Shown in pieces: positions 34,169-44,910 of a stretch of DNA of 64,000 nt; positions within the stretch are counted from its first letter, which is position 1, and every line of letters begins with the position of its first letter. The position numbers and the translations under genes were made by a program. The notes under the pieces are model-generated. The model did no database searches. It was given only the letters and a program-made list of their open reading frames with translations, and was not told the DNA's origin. This DNA is from Capra hircus. Taxonomy: Eukaryota; Chordata; Mammalia; Artiodactyla; Bovidae. The stretch covers positions 60,005,591 through 60,069,590 of the forward strand of contig NC_030811.1 in assembly GCF_001704415.2 (NCBI RefSeq). The letters run 5' to 3'.

Positions 34169-34188
34169 GGGTGGGGGTGGGGGTGGGG
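34169..34188 (+). other. G-quadruplex-type tract
   Basis: GGGTGGGGGTGGGGGTGGGG: four G runs with single-T loops. ELMO1 is transcribed with minus-strand sense, so the G-rich strand is the template strand and the transcript carries the C-rich version. Confidence 0.85.
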
Positions 34189-35029
34189 AGCTCTGGGAAT
34201 CAAGCATTTCCAGAAAAAAAAAAACCAAAAAACAATTATGCCCACAGTAAATAAGACTCAAAGTCTGAATTCATGCTATGCCTTCGGATTTTACTCTGGG
34301 CACAGTGCGATGCTCAGATTTGCAATTTCTGCTTGTGTTCTGTGCCCATCCAAGTGTGGGTTAATTCAATTACATCTGCTGCTCTCATTAATACATGGTT
34401 ACCAAGTTTATTCAAACAATACATGAAAAACCAGACTGCCCATCAATAAATTCATGTTGCAAAAATATACTTTTATATGATTGTTAAGAGAACCAAAGAC
34501 CATGATTCCCAGATGATAAAAACGAATTGATCACTGGCAAGAGATGATCTAAATAAAACTAAAGAAACTACTCAACAAGCAATCATTAAAATCCACTGTG
34601 TGCCAGGTACCAGAGGTAGAGCTGTGGGCCAGGGGTGGTTCCCAAAGCGTTCTGAGCTGTGGTTAGAAAAATCTTTCTAGCAGCTAGCCTAGAAGGTGGG
34701 TTCAAAGAGTGCAGGCTTTAGCAGGGAGGTTATTAAGATAGTATTGTAACAATCTACATGAATAGATAAGAGGGAGAATAGATGAGAGGAAAAGAGAAAG
34801 TTCAGAATGGAGAACACAGAATGTGGTATCTATATAGGTTTGGGCTCACTGCCTATTAGAAACGAAGACCTGGACAGGTGTCCCATGTAAAAATAGGGTC
34901 TGGATATCTCCAAAGGACTATCCCCTCACAGTGTGCAGATCTATTTCATCTATGACACCATTGTCTATCCACTCAATCCAGTATTTCTCTCATCCTTGGA
35001 GAGAATCAAATTTATCTCAGCTCCAAAAT

Positions 35030-35878
35030 AGTTCATTCCAACTGCTTCTCCCCAGTGCCACGGCTACTACCCTCATTCAGGTGACCATCTTTTCTCGATA
35101 ATTTCTCCAATTTCATTTTCACTGCTAGTATTGATTTCTCACGTTTCTTTTCTGGCAGGAGAATGATTTTTCTAAAATTGACTCTCATTCTCTTTCCTTA
35201 AAATAGTGCAGAAATTCTTCACTGCCTTTGGGTTAAGGCCCAAACAACTTAATACTACATGAAGGGTGCCTAACGAACCAGCCCACAATTATCTCCCAAG
35301 CCATGATCATATCGGCCACTCCCTGCCTTAACCATGCTGTGCTATTTGTGGTTCCTTAAACAAAGCTAAGCTAAGTCACTTCAGTCGTGTCCGACTCTGT
35401 GCGACCCCATAGATGGTGGCCCACCAGGTTCCCCCGTCCCTGGGATTCTCCAGGCAAGAACACTGGAGTGGGTTGCCATTTCCTTCTCCAATAAACAAAG
35501 CACACATCTTTATGCCTCTGTTTGCATGTTTCCTTCTATTTAGAGTACTTTCTCACACCCTTTTCCCCTCACCTGAGAACTAGTACTACCCAACAGGTCT
35601 AAGTGTTATGCCACTTCTTCCAGGAAGTCCTCCTTACCTGACATCTGTGTTTGTGATGCTCTTCTGTGTCCCCATTATCACTCCTACCCAATCAAAATCC
35701 ACTGAGTGGCTTGGAAAGTGCTGGTATTTATCTCTTCCCCCAGCTCCCCCTACTTGCCATCTGTAGACAGTAAAATCCTCAAGGACAGGACTCATGAGTG
35801 ACTTGTTCCTTGGGGAACTCCTGTCTCCTCACTCACTGCAGGCTATTTGACAGGTTACTCAGTAAATGCTTGCAGCCT
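35030..35878 (+). repeat. L2 LINE 3' region, split by a Bov-A unit
   Basis: Long diverged L2: CATTCCAACTGCTTCTCCCC, AAATTCTTCACTGCCTTTGG, GGCCACTCCCTGCC-like, then after the insertion TTCCAGGAAGTCCTCCTTAC, ACAGTAAAATCCTCAAGGAC and ACTCAGTAAATGCTTG at the end. The insertion occupies 35367-35491. Confidence 0.75.
35367..35491 (-). mobile_element. Single Bov-A unit inserted in L2
   Basis: One BovB-derived monomer (TAAGCTAAGTCACTTCAGTC to TTGCCATTTCCTTCTCCA), without tRNA head and without second unit. Exact 10-bp duplication TAAACAAAGC at 35357-35366 and 35492-35501. Confidence 0.95.
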
Positions 35879-36247
35879 AAAGGAAAATGGTCCACAGACT
35901 GAGTCACGAGCATCATGTGCATTTGATAAGCAGGCAGAAGGAGAGAAACCCACCAGAGACTAAAACAGCCAAGGGGAGAACCAAGACAGACACCATAGGC
36001 TGCAGGCAAAATAGGGAGAACCGGCCAACGGAAACAGTGTCCAGTGTCAATGGGAGGCCAAATGAGACAAAGGAGGAGGTGGGGGCTCTTTACGTAGCAG
36101 AACAGTTTCTGGAAAGTGGTGGGTACCAAGTTTTGAAAAGTGAGGGGCAGGTGAGTTAGAACACGGGTCAAGAAGACAACAGGGAGAAACAGTGCTCGAG
36201 GGAACACAGTAGCTGGAGGGTGATAGAGTATATCAAGGGCAAAGAAG

Positions 36248-36249
<2 letters not shown>

Positions 36250-36295
<46 letters not shown>
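36250..36295 (+). repeat. (GT)23 microsatellite
   Basis: Uninterrupted GT/TG array of 46 bases followed by ACATT. Long and pure enough to be highly polymorphic. Confidence 0.97.
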
Positions 36296-36297
<2 letters not shown>

Positions 36298-36604
36298 ATT
36301 AGAATTCTTTTTAAAAACCTCAGCCATAAATGTGACTGGCAAAGTGAAAAGTGAGACTATATATTCAGGTAGAGAATACATGTTTACTGAATGAAAGATA
36401 TAAATAATAAGTAAATAGCTGCATTTAGATAGGAAATTTACCATTAAAAAAACAAATTTTATCAAAATGTAAACTTATTAAAAACCCAAGAGCCCACTTT
36501 TGTATTTCAGAAGAGACCACTCAGCTCATAGACCAAAATCTATAATTAGCTGCTGAAATGACAAATTTCATTGTCTATATTTACTGCCACTGGGACATCT
36601 GTTT

Positions 36605-36605
<1 letters not shown>

Positions 36606-36634
<29 letters not shown>
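36606..36634 (+). repeat. (GT)n microsatellite at a Bov-tA edge
   Basis: About 14 GT units merging directly into the start of the Bov-tA GTGCTCAGTTGTGTCTGACT. Dinucleotide arrays at the 3' edge of these SINEs are common in ruminants. Confidence 0.95.
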
Positions 36635-36637
<3 letters not shown>

Positions 36638-36838
36638 CAGTTGTGTCTGACTATTTGCAACCCCACAGACTGTAGCCCACCAGGCTCTTCTGTCCATGGA
36701 ATTTTCCAGGCAAGAATACTGGGGCGGGTTGCCATTTCCTACTCCAGAGAATCTTCCTGATCCAGGGATAAAACCTTCTCCTCCTGCAGCTCCTACATTG
36801 GCAGGAGGATTTTTTATTACTGTGCTACCTGGGAAGCC
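36632..36838 (-). mobile_element. Bov-tA SINE (reverse)
   Basis: Reverse Bov-tA ending in CTGTGCTACCTGGGAAGCC. There is a small local duplication of CTCCTCCTGCAGCTCCT-like sequence in the middle. Confidence 0.92.
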
Positions 36839-36867
36839 TGCTTTCATAGTCACCACGAAACTTCCTT

Positions 36868-37205
36868 GCGGGGACTTGCCTGGTGGCTCAGTGGATAAGA
36901 ATCGGCCTGCCAGTGCAGAGGGCACAGACTCTATCCCTAGTCTGGAAGGTTCCACATACCACAGAGCAACTAACCTCGTGTGCCACAGCTGTTGAGCCTG
37001 TGTTCTGAAACCCATGAGCAGCAACTACTGAAGTCAGGTGCAGCCAGAGCTAATGCTCCACAACAAGAGAAGCCACCACAGGGAGAAGCAGGCACACTGC
37101 AACTACAGAGGGGCCCAATCTCCACAACTAGAGAAAGCCTGTGCAAAGCAACAAAGACTCACTGCAGCCAAAAATAAGTAAATTAATAAATAAAAATTAA
37201 AAAAA
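36868..37205 (+). mobile_element. CHR-type SINE (tRNA-Glu derived), long form
   Basis: Head GGGGACTTGCCTGGTGGCTC, then CACATACCACAGAGCAACTA, TGTGCCACAGCTGTTGAGCC, CTCCACAACAAGAGAAGCCA, AAAGCAACAAAGACTCACTG and an A-rich tail with AATAAATAAAAATT. A Cetartiodactyla-wide SINE, older than the Bov-tA copies. Confidence 0.9.
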
Positions 37206-38027
37206 GAGAAATCTAAAAACTTCCTTCGAAATGCCTCAGATTTTATATACGATCCTGTATTCCTGTTCATTCAGATAAACAGCTTTAGCTTTCCAAATAG
37301 CAGTTAATGACCCCGAAGTCAGATAGGACACAGAAAAAAACATCAAGAAAGGGACACTTTTTAGAAAACAACAGATATCTCAGTTATTGGAATGTCTAAC
37401 CAGAGAGTAAAGTGCATGTGGATGAAAAGGGCCACACTTTTCTTTCAAACAGGATTTTCTTTCAAGTTCCTATCAGATATAAAGTTCTATCAGGTTGCTA
37501 TGGTATTAGTTTAACTTATGATGGTTTAGAGAACACATTGAAGAAAATGGGCTTATTTTTTATTATTTTATAATATAAAATATTATATTACTCTTCTTGA
37601 GACATATGCTCCTTATGCAATTAACAATATATTGAGCATCAATATTCTAATTTTAGAAAATATTCATCCACAAACATCAATCAGTTAATGCTAAATTCAA
37701 TTTCTAATAGGCTTCTTCTTTTCACACTCAACTCTCTAAGGCTATACTACATGGTATCTAAAAAATATTAATTTATTTACAATGGGAGCAATTACATTCC
37801 TAGAAAAAAATCTGTGTAATAAATGTATGCACATATAAAACAACTTAAACTTTTTGAAAAAACTATTTTCTTATGGAAAATTATATTTCTGACTGAGTAC
37901 CTGAGAAATGCATAAAACTTTCAGACAAATGCATAAAATCCTTCATATAGTTAAATTATAAATAATGCTTCAATATAAGTCAAAGCTTGTCAAATTGCAT
38001 ATATAGAAAAACAGATAAAGTTAAAAT
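37206..38027. other. AT-rich intron, nothing recognised
   Basis: Very AT-rich, including TATTATTTTATAATATAAAA at 37560-37580. No gene or family recognised. Confidence 0.5.
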
Positions 38028-38241
38028 ATTTGAAAAGACCCTGATGCTGCTGGGAAAGATTGGAGGCTGGAGGAGAAGGGGACGACAGAGGATGAGATGG
38101 TTGGATGGCGTCACCGACTCAATGGACATGTGTTTGAGTAAACTCCAGGAGTTGGTGATGGACAGGGAGACCTGGCGTGCTGCAGTCGATGGGGTCACAA
38201 AGAGTCAGACACGACTGAGTGACTGAACTCAACTGAACTGA
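38028..38241 (+). mobile_element. BovB 3'-end fragment
   Basis: Starts ATTTGAAAAGACCCTGATGC and runs to the terminal GAACTCAACTGAACTGA, about 214 bp. Low divergence. Confidence 0.94.
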
Positions 38242-38586
38242 TAGTGCTTACGGAGAACTCAGATCTGGTGTGACTTTTTTTCAAAGGAGTCACTACCGGG
38301 TAGGATAATTTTTCATGCTGCAGACTGTCCCATGTTTTAGAGGGTTGTGGCCAGTAGAACCCCAACGGGCATGGTGACTACCAAAAGAAAAAAAAAAGCA
38401 TGCCCACACATTTCCAAATGCTCCCTGGGGGAATAAAACTCCCTAGTTTAGAGGAGAAACTGTGGCCCATTCAAAAGGAATGGCTCACATTTATATCACC
38501 AGGTAACAACAGTGAAAGGTCTTGAACCCTGGTCTCCAGAAAGCCAGTGCTAAGAGGGATCCAACAGAGAAGGTCTAAGGTAAATG
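38242..38586. other. Intronic sequence, nothing recognised
   Basis: No repeat family or exon recognised. Confidence 0.5.
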
Positions 38587-38808
38587 CTCACGTGCTAAGT
38601 CACTTCAGTTGTGTTCGACTCTCTGCCACCCTATGGACTATAGTCTGCCAGGCTTTTCTGTTCATGGGATTTTCCAGGCAAGAACACTGGAGTGGTTGCC
38701 ATACCCTTCTCCAGGGGATCTTCCGGACCCAGGGATCAAACCTACATCTCTTAAAGTCTCCTGCGCTGGCAGGCAGGTTCTTTTACCACTAGCGCCACCC
38801 GGGAAGCC
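38587..38808 (-). mobile_element. Bov-tA SINE (reverse)
   Basis: Reverse Bov-tA from CTCACGTGCTAAGTCACTTC to GCGCCACCCGGGAAGCCC. Confidence 0.94.
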
Positions 38809-39645
38809 CCATACGGGCTCATATCCTACTCCGATTTCAGCTTTAGCCTTCGTGCATTAGGATTTTCATTCATTGACTGTTTTCTAAGCTGTATCTAGTC
38901 ATCACTTAACCATTCACCAATTCTCTTGCCCATTTATTCATATCCTCCTCCTTCTCAATCATGGATCTATATTCCTCACCCAGCTGTGGTCCTCTCTCTA
39001 GAGACTGAGGACAGAGGTCAACACAAATCCAGAGCCTCCAGGGGAGCAGCCTTGATGGGCAGACCTTCTCTGTCACTGTCTTCATGCTCCAGTTCACTCA
39101 CATTGTCTTTCCTGCCAACGCAGAGCTGGGCACCTTCTACTTTCCTTCAGCCCCACCCACAAAGGAATCTGCCCTGGGAGCTGGTGTTTCACTAATCTGT
39201 TATGAAATGCAAGAAGGCATTTCTCCTCCCTCCCCATCTCTCCCACACTTCTCTGTTTATCTTATTGTATCTCCAGAATTAGATTGAACAGAGCAGTACT
39301 AGACAGAATCCTGAGACTCTTCTCAAGAAGTCAGAGAAGTCTTAAGAGATTTCCATTTCTCTTTGTTATTTAAGGATAAGAGATTTTGCCATAATCAAAT
39401 AAGTGAATTATATAAAATATTTTTCCAGTATCTAGTATATGTTTAAATTGTAATCATGTGAAAAAAAAACTAAAAGTTAAAAATCCCTACTTTGATATTC
39501 ATTTCATTTTCATTTTTTACTTTACTAAATAACAGAAGCAAAACTCTGGGGCCACTTATCTAACGGGTAATCCCTCCATATGTACAAGTTAGAAATTCAA
39601 ATTCAGCAGAAAACCTACAACAGTTGAAAGAGGCCACATGCTTAC
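38809..39645. other. Intron 5' side next to the ELMO1 donor
   Basis: Unassigned intron leading from the donor at 39645 downstream on the minus strand. CT-rich in 38930-39260. No repeat recognised. Confidence 0.5.
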
Positions 39646-39750
39646 CCGGATATAGGCATCCTGATGGTGCTTGGCGAAGTACAGCATGTTGTCCAGAGCT
39701 AACATCCCAGGAGGAGTCTGGGTAAAGTCCATGGCGGGGTTGACATGATT
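39646..39750 (-). CDS. ELMO1: ELMO1 coding exon (ELMO domain, upstream of the two)
   Basis: This exon is 105 bp, exactly 35 codons, in phase 0 at both ends. The minus-strand translation starts [16 protein letters not shown] and ends [10 protein letters not shown], which I recognise as mammalian ELMO1, roughly residues 363-397 of about 727. ELMO1 is a cytoplasmic adaptor. It binds DOCK1/DOCK2 to make a two-part guanine-nucleotide exchange factor for Rac, acting downstream of RhoG and engulfment receptors in clearance of apoptotic cells, migration and cytoskeletal remodelling. The exon lies in the ELMO domain, between the N-terminal armadillo-like region and the C-terminal PH domain. It is flanked by a canonical acceptor (AATCACAG before the exon at 39751 and above) and donor (CGG then GTAAGC, with GT at 39645-39644). 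There are no stops or frameshifts, so it looks functional. The paralogues ELMO2 and ELMO3 are less likely because the next exon fits ELMO1 specifically. Confidence 0.97.
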
Positions 39751-39786
39751 CTGTGATTAAAACAAAAGGTTTGATCAGGTTAGTTC
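39751..39786 (-). other. Splice acceptor with candidate branch point, ELMO1
   Basis: On the minus strand the intron ends TTTTGTTTTAATCACAG. About 30 nt upstream is ACTAACC, a near-ideal mammalian branch-point motif, with the candidate adenosine around 39780. The acceptor dinucleotide AG is at 39752-39751. The branch point is inferred from motif and spacing. Confidence 0.7.
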
Positions 39787-40510
39787 TTGAGCAGATTTTA
39801 TCAACAACCACTAGAGGTCTGGTTTCCCTCCACAAGACCACAAAGTACCACAAGACAAGCTCCAAATAATCAAGTAGGACATTTGCTGTCTCCATGTGAG
39901 CCTGTTGGGGTGGCAATGAGGGCTTCTTTCTACAGGTGCATCAAAACCAGCTTCTAGACTCAGGGTTGGGAGACTCAGCTGAAAATCAAAATATGGGATT
40001 ATTCTTAGACATGTGACACTGTAAGAAGAGAAAATAATGCAAAAACAGTTATTTCTGGTGGTTGAGCTCTACTGGAACCAATAGTATTTGGGAAGAAAGA
40101 CCTGGGATAAAGCTGTATGTCTGCCATTTACCTTTCTGTACCTTAACTTCCTCATCCTCATGAGTGAGGGTAAAGTATGGTCACACCAGTCCATGGTGTT
40201 TGTGAACTGTCCGGACTTATAGGTCTCTGCAGACACATGACTTTAAAATTCAGAGGTTCACAGGGTCCTAATGTCTGCCTTCTTCCAGGGAGTGCTCTGG
40301 CCTTCTCACCCATACAGTGTCAAGAACCACACACAAAAAACCCACAATACTTATAAATATGCCCAACAAATTGTCCATATGCTCAAGATCACTCAGTAAA
40401 CACCACCAGAGACTCCTAGTCAGGGCAGTAAACCACTTTCCACAGCCAATTGTTGAAAACAATCACCAACATCTGTCTCGAAAATTCAGATCTAAATGGC
40501 TAATGATTTG
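39787..40510. other. Intron 3' side next to the ELMO1 acceptor
   Basis: Unassigned, apart from a weak forward MIR-like segment at about 40090-40180 (CTGCCATTTACCTTTCTGTA, ACTTCCTCATCCTCATGAGT). Confidence 0.5.
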
Positions 40511-40730
40511 GGGGGCTTCCCAGGTGGCACTAGCGGTAGGGGACCCGCCCTCCAATGAAGGAGATGTAAGCGTTGAGGGTTCCATCCCTGGGCTGGAAAG
40601 ATACCCTGGAGGAGGGCAACCCACTCCAATATTCTTGCCTGGAAAATTCCATGGAGAGAGGAGCCTGGGAGGCTATGGTCCATAGGGTCCCACAAAGTCA
40701 GACACGACTAAAGCAACTTAGCCCACACGC
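40511..40730 (+). mobile_element. Bov-tA SINE
   Basis: Head GGGGGCTTCCCAGGTGGCAC, body CACTCCAATATTCTTGCCTG, end GACACGACTAAAGCAACTTA. Confidence 0.94.
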
Positions 40731-41159
40731 AAGTGATCTGAGGGAAGTCATTTTTCTGCTAAAGAGATGGAAAAGAAACGCTGAAGAGATATTCAAGAAA
40801 CTACTCTTTCCTCATAATCTAGGTAATTTGTATGAAATAATATATTTTTATTTTGTTCCTGAATACTTTTTAAAAACAGTCTGACTCTCTGATATGCCAG
40901 AGAAATTTTGGTCAATGGTATTTTTTTCTAATTTACATACATGAAGAATTTTCTGTTCACTTGCTCAAACAACCCACACTTTTCTACCTCCTTCAAGAAT
41001 ATATAGAAGCTGTCTTTTGCATGCTGATTTGACATTGCTTTATGAGCTAATAACATCAAAAATGATAGGACAGTGGCTGCCTACTGGCCACAGTTCCACA
41101 ATTTTCAGAAACCTCTGTCCATATCTGTAAAGGAATTTGGGCCAATGTAGTGACTTCAA

Positions 41160-41432
41160 GGAGAAGGCAATGGTACCCCACTCCAGTACTCTTGCCTGGA
41201 AAATCACATGGGCGGAGGAGCCTGGTAAGCTGCAGTCCACGGGGTCGCGAAGAGTCGGACACGACTGAGCGGCTTCACTTTCACTTTTTACTTTCGTGCA
41301 TTGGAGAAGGAAATGGCAACCCACTCCAGTATTCTTGCCTGGAGAATCCCAGGGACGGGGGAGCCTGGTGGGCTGCCATCTATGGGGTTGCACAGAGTCA
41401 GATATGACTGAAGCAGCAGCAGCAGCAGCAGC
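41160..41432 (+). mobile_element. Bov-A2 SINE dimer
   Basis: Forward dimer starting GGAGAAGGCAATGGTACCCC, ending in an (AGC)7-type run. Exact 11-bp duplication AGTGACTTCAA at 41149-41159 and 41433-41443. One of the youngest-looking copies. Confidence 0.97.
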
Positions 41433-41859
41433 AGTGACTTCAATATTTTATTTTAGCACTTTAACCTGATTTGTTTGTTAAGATGTTGAAAAATTTTTTA
41501 AATACCAAAGAACTACTAGTTAGGATAAGAAAGATATATTTCATAAAATAAATAAAATTGTAACAAAAATGAAAATCACTAAGCATGTCAAATGCAGTGA
41601 GATTCAGCCTTAATCTGATACTCACTGGTGTACAAGAGTGAGACCTGTATTCAAAAGTGAGGGGGTGGGTGAAGCAAAACGCTGAAAATAAATGATCAAA
41701 GATGTAGTCTAAAAAGTAACTTGCAGTGAAAATCTTGTAATATTTTCAGTTCTTTAGAAGAGAATAGTAGAACTGCCCTCATTATGTGTACATTTTTATT
41801 TTGACTTGAATGTATTCAATTTTCATGAACACAAGTAACATACAAATGTTACTATCTGC

Positions 41860-42775
41860 TGAGTACTCTTCAGGGCTAGCGCCAGTTTGGGTTTCACTAA
41901 GGTTCTCTCATCTAATAAATAGGTGGTGGGCACTATTGTTATTCTCATTTTATTAATTTTTAATAATACAATGCTATTTTATTTTTGTTTAATTCTGGAG
42001 AAGAAAACTCCAAAATTCATCTCACATTTTTCCTTACATGTACATTTTATTGAAGTATAGTTGATTTACATTATATTGATGTCAACATTTAAAGTTATTA
42101 GAAAATATTGGCTATATTCCCTGGGCTATACAATATGTCCTTGTATATTTTATTTTATCCATAGTAGTTTGCATCTTTTAATCCCATACTCCAATTCTGC
42201 CCCTCCCTGCTTCACTCTCCCCACTAGTAACCACCAGTTTGTTCTCTATATCTGTGAGTCTTTTTCTGTCTTGTTCTAGTCATTCATTTGTCTTATTTTT
42301 CAGATTACACACATAAGTGATAGCATACAGTATTCGTCTTTCTCCATCTAACTAATATCCTCCAGGTCCATCCATGTTGTTAAAAATGGTGAACTTTTAT
42401 TTTTTTTATGGCTGAGTAGAAATCCATTGTATGTATGTATATGTGTGTGTGTGTATACACACATATGTCTACATCTATGGCACCTTCTTTACCCATTTGT
42501 TTGTGGACGGTCACTTTGTTTTCATATCTTGGCTATGCTGCTATGAACACTGGGATACATGTATTTTTTTGAATTAGCGTTTCAGTTTTCTTTGGATATA
42601 CACCCAGGAATGGAATTGCTGGGTTATATGGTAGTTCTATTTTTAGTTTTTTGAGGAAGCACCATACTGTTTTCCATAGTGGCTGCATGAATTTTATTGA
42701 TGAGGAAACTGCAGCTCAGATGAGATAAGACTCTTGCCCAGGAACTTGCAACTTGAACTTGGAAATGCAGGCAAT
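41860..42775 (-). repeat. MIR SINE (reverse) split by an L1
   Basis: Left part TAATAAATAGGTGGTGGGCA and CTATTGTTATTCTCATTTT (to 41954). Right part TTTTATTGATGAGGAAACTG and TCTTGCCCAGGAACTTGC (from 42691). Put together they restore MIR order. The L1 at 41955-42690 separates them. Confidence 0.65.
41955..42690 (-). mobile_element. L1 3' region (reverse), inserted in MIR
   Basis: Reverse L1: GGGCTATACAATATGTCCTT, TCCATCCATGTTGTTAAAAA, GGATATACACCCAGGAATGG and TACTGTTTTCCATAGTGGCT. Bounded by ATTTTATT at 41947-41954 and 42691-42698, a short candidate target-site duplication. Confidence 0.85.
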
Positions 42776-43329
42776 GTCCTGCTTGGACAACAAGTTTCCA
42801 CATGCTTTTGTTTCTACTTTTTTCCTTTACATGTTGAATGCATTTATTTTGGTACTGCTAGCCATTTATACTTTATATAGCCTGAGAAAAGCTTGAGAAA
42901 AAAGTAGGCTAATCAATATTAGCTGCTACACAGCATGGTCGAGCCAACAAAGGAGAGTGTGCCAGATAAAAGAGAAAAACATGACATTTACTTCAGACTT
43001 ATTTCTAGTGTTGGTCTATGAATCTACTCCAAAAATAAGTATATGGAAAGACAATCATCTGAAAAAGAAATTAGTTTCTCTGAATCTAGTTTGAACAACC
43101 CTCCAAAGCTATGTGTTAGTGAAGCTGACCAAGGAGAAGGCCCTGTGGGTCAAGGGTCATCAGTCTTGTTTGAACAGTGCTCCTAGGACCCTCTAGAAAC
43201 CTCTTTCAGTCAATTACACACTTTCTTAGGCATACAATGGGGGTATCAAACAGGGCATTGCTGCTTTCAATGGTCTTACAGTAAAGAAAAATTATATTTT
43301 TATAGCTCTTTTAAAGATTCATGTGGCTA
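42776..43329. other. Intronic sequence, nothing recognised
   Basis: No exon or repeat family recognised. Confidence 0.5.
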
Positions 43330-43565
43330 TTTAGCAAATAGTCCCAATAAAATAATGCCTGCTCTCTGCTAGGTGTTATATAAAGCACCCTGAAGGTGTT
43401 AACTCTTAATCCTCATAAAATTCCTATAGAGGGGGTCTTATTATTCTCCTCCATTGACAGTAGAAAACTGAGGCACGGAGCATCTGGGTAGCTTGCTGAG
43501 TTTTAGAGCCAGGATGTGGCAGAATGAGAATCTGAACTAAGGTCACAGGCTTTAAACCAGGATTT
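43330..43565 (-). repeat. MIR SINE (reverse), long copy
   Basis: TTAACTCTTAATCCTCATAA, GGTCTTATTATTCTCCTCCA, AGTAGAAAACTGAGGCACGG, then AGAGCCAGGATGTGGCAGAA: reverse MIR nearly end to end. Confidence 0.75.
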
Positions 43566-44716
43566 CAGTGTCACGTTGCTGTTCAACCAGACACCTTTGG
43601 AAATTTTACAGAGATGTCCAATGCAGGTTCTCAGTCGTAGTTTTCCTCAGTCAACGCTTTGTTCAGGCAAAGTGGGCCTGTGATCCATCCTTTTCAATAA
43701 AAGCTCTAATTTCTCCATCCCCCCCAGATATAACAGACCAGAGTCTCTCTCATGTTCAATAAACCAGGTCTTATTGTCTCCAACAAATAGGCTCTTATTA
43801 AACCAAAGTCAATTAGAAAACTGCCTTTGATTTTCTATGACTTGCTCTAAATTATGAAGCGTCATTGCATCTTAGATTAAAAAATAACTTGCCTTGTGAG
43901 TGAACTATACTCTTTTTCTGTCTCTGTCTTTTTAACTCTGGTTATTATTTTTTCAGCCTCTCTCTCCTTGAAATGATTGTTTCCTCTTTCTCTTTTTGTT
44001 TTAACAGCCAGTGAAATTATTTTACAAGCATAGATTCTGATAATGGAAAAAGTGTAAGAATTACTTGCCAAAACATTTGAGAGCTCTCTATACTGTGACG
44101 AAAATAATCTGAGAACCCAGCAAGGCCAACAGTTCCCCTATTCCTTCCTTATTTATGAGATGCTCTGGATACAGATTTATTTTCTTTTCTTGTTCCATGT
44201 TATTTTTTTTCCACCTGTCTTGAAATGGAAGCTGCAAGTGCTTTGATAAATGACTTGAAAATTCCCCTTGTTTTACTGCAAAGCCTGTGTACCTCTGTAC
44301 ATCCTCCTGAAATGCCATTTGTTAGAGCCTGTAGAAGTGCTGCTCCTTGAATCACATCAGACAGCTCTAAGCCCCTGGAGAAAGGGGGAGCAGCCACTTG
44401 CGTTTCCAAGGCACCAAGAATTTTCACTTTGGGAAAATGGTACCAACCAACTGAAGATAGCATGATCTATTTTATAGCGAGCACCCTATGTACGGTTTGT
44501 GTTTAGTGTTCCTAGAGATCTGTTTGTCTTCTATTATCCTCATGCCAGTTTTTTAAGTTGAATTGTTTCAATCACACATCCAACGTCTAAGACAGAGAAT
44601 CTTTAAATATGTTTCAGGCCCAAATCACTGGAGGTCACTGGAGAGTTGTGCACTTCAAATATAAGCTAGGTTGGTCATCTGATTTTGTAGTTAAGAAAAC
44701 TAAGCACCTAGTGAAC
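43566..44716. other. Intronic sequence, nothing recognised
   Basis: About 1.1 kb with no recognised repeat. Opposite-strand small frames at 44088-44463 show no recognisable domain. Confidence 0.5.
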
Positions 44717-44910
44717 AGTGGTGCTCCAACTTAAGCAGAAATCCAAACCAAATCTCCTGAAGCCTCTGCTGAAGCACCAATTGCTGGCCCCTCTAATTCA
44801 GGAGGGCTGGAGTGAGGTCCAAGGCTCTGCTTCTCTAACAAGTTCCCAAGTGACACAGATGCTGCCGGTTGGGGACCACAATTTGAGACCTACTGATGAC
44901 TGCAATGACT
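44717..44910 (+). mobile_element. MER5A-like hAT element
   Basis: AGTGGTGCTCCAACTTAAGC at the start, AGGCTCTGCTTCTCTAACAA and TGACACAGATGCTGCCGGTT inside, GGGGACCACAATTTGAGACC near the end. Confidence 0.7.

Larger units (their letters stand above)
32830..34929. other. Intronic sequence with one MIR and a G-rich tract
   Basis: About 2.1 kb, mostly unassigned. A forward MIR fragment lies at about 33490-33650 and a G-rich tract at 34169-34188 (both listed separately). The open frames at 33716-34082 have no recognisable features. Confidence 0.5.

Noticed and set aside
35833..36465. 210-codon minus-strand frame
   Set aside because: It reads through an L2 end and a (GT)n microsatellite (poly Thr-His), so it is open only because of low-complexity sequence.
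36250..36634. CRISPR-like array from spaced repeats
   Set aside because: The repeats are simple GT dinucleotides in a mammalian intron with no spacers or cas genes.
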